Of a DNA stretch of 14,732 bases, positions 1 through 8,216 are shown one piece after another. The position numbers and the translations under genes are program-made. Under the pieces are notes generated by a model. It searched no databases and was not told the origin of the DNA. It worked only from the letters and a program-made list of their open reading frames with translations. The stretch spans positions 1 through 14,732 of the forward strand of contig CAZEXK010000031.1 of the NCBI GenBank assembly GCA_964516815.1, read 5' to 3'. Numbering within the stretch: the first letter of the stretch is position 1; the number at the start of each line of letters is the position of its first letter. Source of the DNA: CAIJNA01 sp964516815 (lineage in GTDB: Bacteria; Campylobacterota; Campylobacteria; Campylobacterales; Arcobacteraceae).

Positions 1-165
1 ATTGAAAAATATGATATTATTACACCTACTCAATGGAATCTATCAAATGGAACAAGAGATAATTTAGGAATTTCACAAAAAGCGATGTTAGGATTAAAGA
101 ATGTTGATCTTGCCGAAATTGTTTTTAAATCATTTGATGTTTGTTCTGTCTGTACCACACACTAA
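1..165 (+). CDS. [NiFe]-hydrogenase large subunit, C-terminal end (partial)
   Basis: Reading from base 1 gives 54 codons and a TAA at 163-165. The peptide ends SFDVCSVCTTH, the last CxxCxxH motif of a [NiFe]-hydrogenase large subunit, whose two Cys bind the Ni-Fe centre. The protein stops directly after the His, so there is no C-terminal extension for a maturation endopeptidase to remove. That is the known state of H2-sensing large subunits (HupV/HoxC), and some other group 2 enzymes may share it. The usual D-P-C is D-V-C here. The gene's 5' part lies outside the window, so the subgroup cannot be fixed. It is not part of HydB: that gene has its own complete copy of the motif 3 kb downstream. 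A cytoplasmic second hydrogenase (HupL-like) or a sensor are the two likely identities. Confidence 0.82.
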   Translation: MEKYDIITPTQWNLSNGTRDNLGISQKAMLGLKNVDLAEIVFKSFDVCSVCTTH

Positions 166-254
166 AATATAATTATAATTATAATATTTTTAAATAAATA
201 ATATAAGAAAATGCAATAATAATTAAAATATTAAAATATTATACGTATTTAACC

Positions 255-260
255 TATAAT
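255..260 (+). promoter_or_regulatory. Probable sigma-70 -10 box for the hyd operon
   Basis: TATAAT lies 57 bases upstream of the hydA start codon in the 152-base A+T-rich gap after the upstream hydrogenase gene. Campylobacterota promoters are typically recognised by a -10 box of this form with poorly conserved -35 sequence and A/T-rich upstream tracts, as seen here. Transcription would start near 267 and give a leader of about 50 bases. In sequence this A+T-rich, a chance match is possible. No sigma-54 (GG-N10-GC) site was seen in the gap. Confidence 0.45.
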
Positions 261-317
261 TAATAATTTATTAGCGATACTTACTTTATGAATGAATATT
301 AATTTAAAGGATATATT

Positions 318-1544
318 ATGGGAGATAGAAGAGATGCACTAAGTGCAATGTTTAGTGCCAAAGGTACAAGAGTAAATACGAATAGAGGTGACGCTTATTA
401 CAATAAGCTCGAAAAAGATATGATAACTAGGCTAACAGAACTTGAAAATACACCAGTTGCTAGTAAGATTTCAATTGATTCTTTATTAGAATCTGAAGGA
501 TTAACAAGAAGAGATTTTATGAAGTGGGCAAGTGCAGCCTGTGCTGCACTAATGATTCCTGCATCATTTACACCACTTGTTGCTAAAGCTGCTGAACTAA
601 TGAACAGAGTGCCTGTAATATGGATAGAGTTACAAGATTGTGCAGGTAATACAGAAGCATTACTTAGATCAGATGCACCCACAATTGATGAACTAATTTT
701 AGAAACCATATCTTTAGAGTTTAATGAAACATTAATGGCTGCTGCTGGACATGCAGCTGAAGAACATTTAAATAGTGCTATGGAAACATTTAAAGGTAAA
801 TATCTTTGTTTAGTCGAAGGTTCAATTCCTCGAGCTATGAATGGTTTGTATGGAACTATTGGCGCACATGGAGAAACATTCGAAGAGCATTTAAAAAGGG
901 TTGCAAAAAATTCCGCTGCTGTTGTTGCTGTTGGTACCTGTGCTACCTTTGGTGGAATACCTGCTGCTGCACCAAATCCAACAGGGGCAGTTGGTGTACA
1001 AGATATTATTAAAGATAAAGCAATTATTAATATTCCTGCTTGTCCTGCTAATCCTGCAAATATTACAGGAACAATATTACATTATGTTTTAACAGGTCAA
1101 GTTCCCGAACTAGATCATTTAAATAGACCTAAATTCGCATTTGGATATAGAATCCATGATAATTGTGAAAGAAGAGCACATTTTGACGCTGGAGAATTTG
1201 TTGAGGAATGGGGTGATGAAGGTGCTGAACATAATTTTTGTTTGTATAAGATGGGATGTAAAGGTCCAATGACATTTAATAACTGTTCAATTGTAAGATA
1301 TAATAGTGGAACAAATTGGCCAATTGGCGCAGGGCATGGTTGTATTGGATGTTCAGAACCTCAATTTTGGGATAAATTTGCACAAGAAAGACCTATGGCA
1401 GATACTAAGTTTAAGAATTTTGCACCATTGGGTGGTGTTGAAAAAACGGTAGATGAATTTGGTATTGGATTAGTTGCAGTAGCTGCAATTGGTATTGGAA
1501 TACATGCAACAGCGAGTGTTATTGCTGGTAGAAAATCAGAATAA
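318..1544 (+). CDS. hydA: [NiFe]-hydrogenase small subunit HydA (Tat-exported)
   Basis: Iron-sulfur subunit of the periplasm-facing group 1 uptake hydrogenase; it carries electrons from the HydB active site through three FeS clusters to HydC. 408 aa. A Tat signal TRRDFMKW (RR at 64-65) is followed by a hydrophobic stretch and a likely cleavage site after A91 (VAKA). Ligands seen: C108, C208 and C242 (proximal cluster); H280, C283, C308 and C314 (distal); C323, C342 and C345 (medial). A C-terminal membrane anchor spans about 382-403. The family's CxGCxE motif reads DCAGNTE here, so N111 stands where the second proximal-cluster Cys is expected. The start at 318 has an AAAGG ribosome site 7 bases upstream. 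It gives a long 63-residue stretch before the twin arginines; Met35 (base 420) is the alternative start. First gene of the operon, 15 bases before hydB. Confidence 0.96.
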   Translation: MGDRRDALSAMFSAKGTRVNTNRGDAYYNKLEKDMITRLTELENTPVASKISIDSLLESEGLTRRDFMKWASAACAALMIPASFTPLVAKAAELMNRVPVIWIELQDCAGNTEALLRSDAPTIDELILETISLEFNETLMAAAGHAAEEHLNSAMETFKGKYLCLVEGSIPRAMNGLYGTIGAHGETFEEHLKRVAKNSAAVVAVGTCATFGGIPAAAPNPTGAVGVQDIIKDKAIINIPACPANPANITGTILHYVLTGQVPELDHLNRPKFAFGYRIHDNCERRAHFDAGEFVEEWGDEGAEHNFCLYKMGCKGPMTFNNCSIVRYNSGTNWPIGAGHGCIGCSEPQFWDKFAQERPMADTKFKNFAPLGGVEKTVDEFGIGLVAVAAIGIGIHATASVIAGRKSE

Positions 1545-1559
1545 ATATAAGGAAATATA

Positions 1560-3311
1560 ATGAGTAAAAAACATATAATAGTAGATCCAATTACAAGAAT
1601 TGAAGGTCACTTAAGAGTAGAAGCTGTAATTGATGAAAATAACATAATAACGGATGCTTATACTTCCTCAACAATGTTTAGGGGTATTGAGACAATTGTA
1701 CAAGGAAGAGATCCTCGTGATATAGGTTTGATGACAATGCGAATTTGTGGTGTATGTACGGGTACCCATTATCAAAGAAGTATAGAATCAGTAGAGCATG
1801 CTTTTGATGTTAAAATTCCAAAGAATGCTAGAATTGTTAGAAATCTTATTCAGGGGGCTTTATATTTGCATGATCACGTTGTTCATTTTTATCATTTGCA
1901 TGCGCTAGATTGGGTTGATATTACTTCTGCTCTTAAAGCAAGTCCCAAATTGGCTGCGAAAGAGGCTTTAAGATGGACAGATACTCCTTATGAAGCAGGT
2001 GAAGGTGATTTAAAAGCAATACAAGAACGAATAGGAAAATTTGTAAAACAAGGTAGACTTGGAATTTTCTCAAACGCTTATTGGGGGAATAAACACTATA
2101 AATTATCACCAGAGCAAAATTTAATCGCGGTAGCTCATTATTTACAAGCACTTGATATTCAAAGAGATATGTCTAAAATGCAAGCAATATTTGGCGGAAA
2201 AATGCCACATCCTCAATCTTTGGTTGTTGGTGGAGTTACATGTGTTCAAGATATTAAAAATCCAGCAAGAATTGCACAGTTTAAATCGCATTTAAATAAA
2301 ATAAATAAATTTATTAAAAATGCTTATATTGCAGATGTACTGATGGCAGGTACTATTTACGCAGATGAAGCATTAGATGGAACAGGTGCGGGTCTTAAAA
2401 ACTATATGTCTTATGGAGATTTTAGATTAGAAGATAATGGTTTTTATACTTCAGCATTACTTTTTCCTAAAGGTGTTGTTTTAGATGGTGACTTATCAAC
2501 CTTACATCCAATAGATCAAACAAAAATTACTGAAGATGTTACACATGCTTGGTATGAAGGAGAACCAGGAACTGGATTACACCCTTATGAAGGAGAAACG
2601 ATTCCAAAATATACAGGATTAAATAAAAAAGAAGATGGTTTTGCTTATTTAAAAACTGATGAAAAATATTCTTGGATTAAGTCTCCATTATATGATGATA
2701 CGAGAATGGAAGTTGGACCATTAGCAAGAATTGCAGTAGGACTTGCGGCGAAAGATGAAAATATTACAAAGTATGCAAGTGCATTTTTGGCTAAACTTGG
2801 CGATAAATTAGGACTGGGAAAAGCTGCACCTACAAGTGTAATTTATTCTACTGTGGGAAGAACAGCTGCTAGAGCCATTGAAACAGAGATTATGGGCGAT
2901 GTAATGATGGGTTGGATAGATGAATTGGCTGCGAATGTAGCAGCTGGAGATCTTTCCACATGGACTGAATTTGATTTTGATAAAGTATCTAAAAATGCAA
3001 AAGGTTATGGTATGGCAGAAGCACCAAGAGGTGGTTTAGGACATTGGATAGTAATTGAAGATGGTAAAGTTAAAAATTTTCAAGCAGTAGTTCCTTCAAC
3101 ATGGAATGCAGCACCACGAGACTACAAGGGAAGAATGGGGGCTTATGAATCATCATTGGTTGGTACTAAGGTTGCCAATCCAGAACAACCATTGGAAATA
3201 TTAAGAACAGTGCATTCCTTTGATCCTTGTATTGCATGTGCTGTACATATAGTAGATACAAAAGGTAGAGAACTTAGTAGCTTTAAAGTTAATACAAGCT
3301 GTGCAATTTAG
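1560..3311 (+). CDS. hydB: [NiFe]-hydrogenase large subunit HydB
   Basis: Catalytic subunit that splits H2 at the Ni-Fe(CN)2CO centre. 583 aa, a normal length for group 1. The N-terminal motif RIEGHLRVE starts at residue 13, and RICGVCTGTH (C63, C66, H70) gives the first Cys pair. EAPRGGLGHW near residue 490 contains the conserved active-site Arg. DPCIACAVH (C557, C560, H563) gives the second pair. After H563 comes a 20-residue tail ending SCAI, which the neighbouring HydD would cut off once nickel is in place. The protein has no signal peptide of its own and should be carried across the membrane with HydA through the Tat system. The ribosome site AAGGA lies 6 bases before the ATG. All four metal-binding Cys are intact, so the active site looks functional. 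Confidence 0.97.
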   Translation: MSKKHIIVDPITRIEGHLRVEAVIDENNIITDAYTSSTMFRGIETIVQGRDPRDIGLMTMRICGVCTGTHYQRSIESVEHAFDVKIPKNARIVRNLIQGALYLHDHVVHFYHLHALDWVDITSALKASPKLAAKEALRWTDTPYEAGEGDLKAIQERIGKFVKQGRLGIFSNAYWGNKHYKLSPEQNLIAVAHYLQALDIQRDMSKMQAIFGGKMPHPQSLVVGGVTCVQDIKNPARIAQFKSHLNKINKFIKNAYIADVLMAGTIYADEALDGTGAGLKNYMSYGDFRLEDNGFYTSALLFPKGVVLDGDLSTLHPIDQTKITEDVTHAWYEGEPGTGLHPYEGETIPKYTGLNKKEDGFAYLKTDEKYSWIKSPLYDDTRMEVGPLARIAVGLAAKDENITKYASAFLAKLGDKLGLGKAAPTSVIYSTVGRTAARAIETEIMGDVMMGWIDELAANVAAGDLSTWTEFDFDKVSKNAKGYGMAEAPRGGLGHWIVIEDGKVKNFQAVVPSTWNAAPRDYKGRMGAYESSLVGTKVANPEQPLEILRTVHSFDPCIACAVHIVDTKGRELSSFKVNTSCAI

Positions 3312-3325
3312 TTAAGGAGTATATT

Positions 3326-4042
3326 ATGGCTAAATATAAAAAAATTAAACGTATGACAACAGTGATGATAATTAATCATTGGCTTGTTGCTATATGTATG
3401 GTAGCTGCCGTTATAACTGGTTTGTACATTGGACATCCCTTTTATCAAAGTTTTATATCAGATGATTCTGTTGGTAAGTTTGTGATGGCGTGGAATAGAC
3501 TTGTTCATTTATATGCTGCAATTATTTTTGATGTATCAAGTATTGTAATTGGATATTTATTCTTTTTTTCAAGATTTGAACAACCTTATAAAAAATTGAT
3601 TCCCAATGCTAAAAATATAAAAGAATTTCTTGAAGTATTGTTAAACCTAATAACTTTAAACAGACGAAAGAAGTTTGATTCATCGCATACTGATAGTTTT
3701 AATGTTGTTTTCTTTACCGTATTTCATTTGTTATTAGTATGGATGTTATTAACTGGATTACAATTATATATACATGGATTAGCATCAGGATTAAGTTCAA
3801 TTGGTGAATGGTGGCCTAGTATGTTACACATAATGACGGATTGGACAATGGCAATTACAGGTGGTACAACCATGGATGTTAGATATTCTCATCATTTAAC
3901 TATGTATTTTATATTAGTATGGATTATATTTCATATTTATTATCAAGTATGGAGAACTATATTTTGGAGTGAAGCTGATATATCAATTGTTGTTGGTGGA
4001 AGTAAATTTGTAAAAGAAGAAGAAGAAAAAGATTCCAAATAA
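3326..4042 (+). CDS. hydC: Hydrogenase cytochrome b subunit HydC
   Basis: Membrane anchor of the hydrogenase, taking electrons from HydA through two b hemes to (mena)quinone. 238 aa with about four hydrophobic helices: roughly residues 12-34, 56-82, 126-150 and 189-212. Candidate heme-ligand His residues lie in or beside these helices: H18 (INHW), H61 (LVHLY), H189/H190 (YSHHLT) and H203 (FHIYY). This is the pattern of the HyaC/HupC/HydC family. Charged linkers, one around 84-121 and an Asp/Glu/Lys-rich tail, connect or follow the helices. It sits 14 bases after hydB with a good AAGGAG ribosome site, the usual third place in hydABC operons of Campylobacterota. Confidence 0.94.
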   Translation: MAKYKKIKRMTTVMIINHWLVAICMVAAVITGLYIGHPFYQSFISDDSVGKFVMAWNRLVHLYAAIIFDVSSIVIGYLFFFSRFEQPYKKLIPNAKNIKEFLEVLLNLITLNRRKKFDSSHTDSFNVVFFTVFHLLLVWMLLTGLQLYIHGLASGLSSIGEWWPSMLHIMTDWTMAITGGTTMDVRYSHHLTMYFILVWIIFHIYYQVWRTIFWSEADISIVVGGSKFVKEEEEKDSK

Positions 4043-4064
4043 AAGTATCTGGTAAAGGAGAATT

Positions 4065-4622
4065 ATGAGAGTTGCTGTAATTGGAGCTGGAACTATTATC
4101 TTTAATGACGAAGGTGTAGGAGTATATGCCCAAAAATATTTAGAAAATAATTATGAGTTTTCAAGTGACATAACATTTGTAGATGGTGGTGTTTTGGGTT
4201 TTAAATTAATGGTTTATTATCAAGAATTTGATAAAGTAATAATATTAGATACCATTACCATGAAAGATGAAAAAGCAGGTACGATTTATAATATGCCTGC
4301 AAGTGAATTAATGGGCTTGGGATCTTATAAACAAACTGCACATGAAGTTGAAATAGTAGAAATGCTAGAAATTTGTTCTTTAGGGGAAAATATGGCTGAA
4401 ATTAATATTATAGGAATAGTTCCACAAGATATATTGGAGGTAAGAACCAATCTAACTGAAGAAATAAAATCTAATTTCGATAATTTTATAAATACCAGTT
4501 TGAAACAAATAGAATCTTATGATATTAGATATAAGAAAAAAGAAACGATCGTCACTTTAGAAACGATTATTTATGCTTATGATAACCCATTAGCTCAAAG
4601 AGATTTACAAGGATTAAGATAA
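4065..4622 (+). CDS. hydD: Hydrogenase maturation endopeptidase HydD
   Basis: Cytoplasmic nickel-dependent protease of the HybD/HycI/HupD family that removes the C-terminal tail of HydB after metal-centre assembly. 185 aa. The three nickel-sensing residues known from E. coli HybD are visible at the same numbers: E16 (NDEGVG), D62 (ILDTI) and H93 (TAHEVE). The N-terminal Rossmann-like motif reads GAGTIIFNDEGVG, with Thr where most members have the Asn of GIGN. An 'aaggag' ribosome site precedes the ATG. The stop overlaps the hydE start by one base (TAATG), suggesting translational coupling. Its only visible substrate in this window is HydB, since the upstream large subunit has no tail. Confidence 0.93.
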   Translation: MRVAVIGAGTIIFNDEGVGVYAQKYLENNYEFSSDITFVDGGVLGFKLMVYYQEFDKVIILDTITMKDEKAGTIYNMPASELMGLGSYKQTAHEVEIVEMLEICSLGENMAEINIIGIVPQDILEVRTNLTEEIKSNFDNFINTSLKQIESYDIRYKKKETIVTLETIIYAYDNPLAQRDLQGLR

Positions 4623-6031
4623 TGTCAATTAAGCAAGTAATAACCTATAATAGTAAAAATAAATACTTTTGCGGCTTTTTAAATCATATTATAAATGAAG
4701 TAGACTTAGAAGGTAGTGTCGAACAAATAGATAATAAAATCATACTTTTAATAGATGACAAAGATTCAAAAAAATTAGAATCATTTTCAAAAATTGCTAA
4801 TAAATATTTACCTCATTCTATATTTTTGGGAAAAGTACAGACCAATGAAGTTGATGAAATCGCTTATAAAAAACCATTTAAATCTCCTACTTATGATATT
4901 GCGTTATGTGCTCGATGTCTTGAGGATTTAACAAGACCAAGTAGTGATAAATACCTTGATGACACTGTAAAATGTAATCATTATAGCAATGAAAAAGTTC
5001 TTGAAAAGACAGACTTGACACTTTACTCTCCACACTATAGTGCATGTTGCACGGTTTTATTATGTAAATCCTTAAAAGTTGATGATTTATTTATTATGAC
5101 CGATGATGAAAAAAAAGTTTTATTTTCAATAGAAAAACCAACTATTAAAGTAACAATCAAAGATAAAGAGTTAAAACAAATCACGGGTAAAACTTATATA
5201 AATGTAAAATCCCCACACAATGTAAAATCATCACTGGCTGCACTTAATGCAGAAGATAGTGGTATTGATTATCTATTTTTTGAAGACATAAATCAAAGTA
5301 AAGCTGTGATAATACAAGATAATATCTCATTAATCAGAGATACTCGAATTACTTACAAATTAGAAAATCTTGATGTCCGTTTAGATGTAAATAGATTTTT
5401 AAATATTGCCAATAGTATCAATGCTAAAAACAATGCCATTGGGGCTTATCTAAGTGTCAAGAATGGTATATCTTTTATGGTATCTAATGATGTTGGCACA
5501 GAAAAAGCAATTACTATTCAAGATTTTTCATTGGAAAAATTGTTAAGCGATATGAAAAATGATAAGCTAAAATCTAAACTTTTAAGTAATTTTGAAATAA
5601 AATTTTCTGGAATAATTGATGACTTAAATAAAAATAAATATGATTTATTTGAAACACTTTGTGTTATTTTAGAACTTAATTCAAAAGATTTTGAAAGCTT
5701 AAGTGATAAAGCTTTAGAGTTTAGAGGTAATGGAGGACTTAAAATTGATATGAATTATCTTGAAAACACTTTTGATTATGTTAGTTTTATTGGCTCAATC
5801 ATGAGTTTTAAATTAGCCGATACAGAGAATCATTATTTGGCGTATAGTATTTTTGAAGCATATGGAGATATGGCAATTTCAACAATGAATCAATTAAAAA
5901 AGAAATTTCAAATAGACAACTTTATTATAATGGGAGACATGTTTGAAAACTCTATTTTATACAGTAGGATTTTAAGCAAATTTACCATGAACAAACCCCA
6001 TTTTTCAAGGGCTTATGCATTAGATGATTAG
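4622..6031 (+). CDS. hydE: HydE, HypF-like hydrogenase accessory protein
   Basis: 469 aa. Position after hydD matches hydE of Helicobacter/Wolinella-type loci, where a hydE gene is reported to be needed for hydrogenase activity; it is unrelated to the radical-SAM HydE of [FeFe] enzymes. Comparison by eye with HypF next door shows the same domain order. Residues 1-75 follow the acylphosphatase-like domain but lack its GxVQGVGFR loop. CxxC at 96-99 with C118 recalls the first zinc finger. AIGAYLSVK (272-280) parallels HypF AVGANNKS (402-409). YDLFETLCVIL (340-350) parallels RLFDAIASVSG (599-609). IMGDMFEN (436-443) parallels LSGGVFQN (681-688). The segment holding HypF's HxxxH metal site and DGTGxG loop is absent. 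I infer a degenerate HypF paralogue, probably non-catalytic and structural or chaperone-like. It overlaps hypF by 8 bases. Confidence 0.8.
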   Translation: MSIKQVITYNSKNKYFCGFLNHIINEVDLEGSVEQIDNKIILLIDDKDSKKLESFSKIANKYLPHSIFLGKVQTNEVDEIAYKKPFKSPTYDIALCARCLEDLTRPSSDKYLDDTVKCNHYSNEKVLEKTDLTLYSPHYSACCTVLLCKSLKVDDLFIMTDDEKKVLFSIEKPTIKVTIKDKELKQITGKTYINVKSPHNVKSSLAALNAEDSGIDYLFFEDINQSKAVIIQDNISLIRDTRITYKLENLDVRLDVNRFLNIANSINAKNNAIGAYLSVKNGISFMVSNDVGTEKAITIQDFSLEKLLSDMKNDKLKSKLLSNFEIKFSGIIDDLNKNKYDLFETLCVILELNSKDFESLSDKALEFRGNGGLKIDMNYLENTFDYVSFIGSIMSFKLADTENHYLAYSIFEAYGDMAISTMNQLKKKFQIDNFIIMGDMFENSILYSRILSKFTMNKPHFSRAYALDD

Positions 6032-8216
6032 AAAAAGTATTTTAGTTAAGGGCAATGTTCAAGGGGTTGGTTTTCGACCTTTTGTTTATAAATTAGCACT
6101 TAAACTAAAATTAGAAGGTTTCGTTGAAAATAATAATATAGGTGTAGTAATACAAATACAAGGCGAACAGAGCGCTGTACATAAATTTGAAAATACTTTA
6201 TCAAACAACTTACCGCCATTAGCAAAAATTACAACTTTAAAATCTAAAGAAATAGAGTTATTTCATACGGGACGGTTTGAAATAATAAAAGAAAATGATG
6301 TAAAAAACTTAGCTAATAAAAGTGTTGCTGTAAGTCCTGATATAAGTATTTGTGATGATTGTAAATTAGATATTAAAAATAAAAGTAAATTTGAAAACTA
6401 TTTTGGAACAAATTGTACAAATTGTGGACCAAGATATAGTATTATTGAAACGGTGCCTTATGATAGAATAAACACATCTATGAAAGATTTTATTTTATGT
6501 AAATTTTGTCAAAAAGATTATGAAAACCCTTTAAATAGAAGATACCATGCCCAAGCAATTTCGTGTAATAATTGTGGTCCAAAAATTACATTAAGTATTG
6601 ACAATACAATAATTAAAACAAACAACATATATAAAAGTGTGTCTAAGCTAATAGCCAGTGGCAAAATTGGTGCGGTTAAAGGAATCGGTGGATTTCATAT
6701 TATTTGTGATGCAAATAATAGTACAGTAATTGAAAAACTAAGAAAATATAAAAATAGACCTACTAAGCCATTTGCTATTATGTTTAAAAATATTAATAAT
6801 ATAAGAAGCGTTGCAAATATAAATAAACTAGAAGAAAATTTATTATTAAGTAAAGAAGCACCCATTGTAATTTTAAATAAAAAAGTTAATAATAAAATGG
6901 GTGAAATAATTGCTCCGAATATTAATAAGATAGGATGTTTTCTTCCTTACAGTGCATTTTATCATTTGCTTTTTAACTATTTACCTAATCCAATTATTGC
7001 CACGAGTGCAAATATAAATTCACAATCAATTATAAAAGATAAAAATGAAATAATTAAAAAACTTCCCTACATGAATTTTATTGTTGATTACGATAGAGAG
7101 ATTATAAATTCATGTGATGATAGTATTGTGCAACTTATTAATGATGAAATTAATATATTAAGATTATCAAGAGGATATGCTCCAACAGGAATTACATTAC
7201 CTTTTAAAATTCATAAAAAGATATTAGCAGTAGGAGCTAATAATAAAAGTACAATTTGTTTGGCTTTTGATGATAAATTGATTATTAGTCCCTATATTGG
7301 TGATTTAGATGATATTGAAACATTTGAATATTTTAAAAGAACCATAGATACTTTTTCAAAGTTTTATGACTTTAAAGCGGATGTAATTATTTGTGATAAG
7401 CATGCTTCTTATGCAAGTACAAAATGGGCAAAAACCCAAAATATAGAATTACATTCCATTCAACATCACTTGGCCCATATTTACAGTGTAAAAGCAGAAC
7501 ATAATCTAAAAGGAAGTTATTTAGGCTTTGCTTTTGATGGTACGGGCTATGGTGATGATAAAACATTGTGGGGTGGAGAAGTTTTTGATGGTGATGAAAG
7601 AAAATATTCTTTTAAACAAATAAAACTTTTGGGTGCCAATAAAGCAATAAAAGAGCCTAAAAGAGTAGCATTGTCTTTACTTTTTGATAACTATAATTTA
7701 AAAGAAGTATTAAGTTTAGATTTACCGACAATAAAGGCTTTTAGTTCTAATGAAATCAAAGTACTTTACAAAGCTTATGTCAAAAATATAAATTCCCCAC
7801 TTACTAGCTCAGTAGGAAGGTTATTTGATGCAATTGCAAGTGTTAGTGGAACACTTCAAATAAACGAATTTGAAGGTCAATCGGGATTATTATGTGAAGC
7901 ACAGTATGATTCAAAATGTAAAGAAACGTTTCCTTATAGTTTAAGTAATAATATTATAGATATTAAATTTGATTTTTTTGATAAGCAAATAATAAGTAAA
8001 TTTATCAATACTTTAGCGAATATTGTAGTCAATATTACTTTAAAAGAAAAAAAAGATGTAATTTTAAGTGGTGGAGTATTTCAAAATAAGGTTTTATTGG
8101 AACTTCTTATATTAAAATTTAAAAAAAATAATATTAAATATTTTTATAATCAAAGAACCTGTGCTAATGATAGTGGAATTAGTCTTGGCCAGATTTGGTA
8201 TTATCTAAATAAATGA
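6024..8216 (+). CDS. hypF: Carbamoyltransferase HypF
   Basis: Cytoplasmic enzyme that takes the carbamoyl group of carbamoyl phosphate, forms carbamoyl-AMP and passes it to the C-terminal Cys of HypE, the first step to the two CN ligands of the active-site iron. 730 aa, close to the family norm. Domains in order: acylphosphatase with GNVQGVGFRPF at 10-20; two zinc-finger pairs (C110/C113 with C131/C134; C159/C162 with C181/C184); a YrdC-like nucleotide domain at about 190-385; and a Kae1-like domain from about 398 with HHLAH (481-485), DGTGYG (505-510) and SGGVFQN (682-688). All key motifs look intact. It starts inside the end of hydE (8-base overlap) with a weak AAGGG site 12 bases upstream. 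Its stop overlaps the end of the opposing minus-strand gene by 12 bases. Confidence 0.95.
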   Translation: MIRKSILVKGNVQGVGFRPFVYKLALKLKLEGFVENNNIGVVIQIQGEQSAVHKFENTLSNNLPPLAKITTLKSKEIELFHTGRFEIIKENDVKNLANKSVAVSPDISICDDCKLDIKNKSKFENYFGTNCTNCGPRYSIIETVPYDRINTSMKDFILCKFCQKDYENPLNRRYHAQAISCNNCGPKITLSIDNTIIKTNNIYKSVSKLIASGKIGAVKGIGGFHIICDANNSTVIEKLRKYKNRPTKPFAIMFKNINNIRSVANINKLEENLLLSKEAPIVILNKKVNNKMGEIIAPNINKIGCFLPYSAFYHLLFNYLPNPIIATSANINSQSIIKDKNEIIKKLPYMNFIVDYDREIINSCDDSIVQLINDEINILRLSRGYAPTGITLPFKIHKKILAVGANNKSTICLAFDDKLIISPYIGDLDDIETFEYFKRTIDTFSKFYDFKADVIICDKHASYASTKWAKTQNIELHSIQHHLAHIYSVKAEHNLKGSYLGFAFDGTGYGDDKTLWGGEVFDGDERKYSFKQIKLLGANKAIKEPKRVALSLLFDNYNLKEVLSLDLPTIKAFSSNEIKVLYKAYVKNINSPLTSSVGRLFDAIASVSGTLQINEFEGQSGLLCEAQYDSKCKETFPYSLSNNIIDIKFDFFDKQIISKFINTLANIVVNITLKEKKDVILSGGVFQNKVLLELLILKFKKNNIKYFYNQRTCANDSGISLGQIWYYLNK

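Noticed and set aside
166..250. Repeated ATAATT/AAAATATT tracts after the upstream hydrogenase gene that might be a terminator or repeat array
   Set aside because: They are low-complexity A/T sequence with no regular unit and no stable G/C stem followed by a T-run.
398..709. Open reading frame of 103 codons on the minus strand inside hydA
   Set aside because: It is the antisense of a strongly conserved hydrogenase gene, lacks a ribosome site and has no recognisable domain; it is a shadow of hydA coding.
4622..6031. HydE as the radical-SAM [FeFe]-hydrogenase maturase of the same name
   Set aside because: It has no CxxxCxxC radical-SAM motif, and its sequence parallels HypF; only the gene name is shared.
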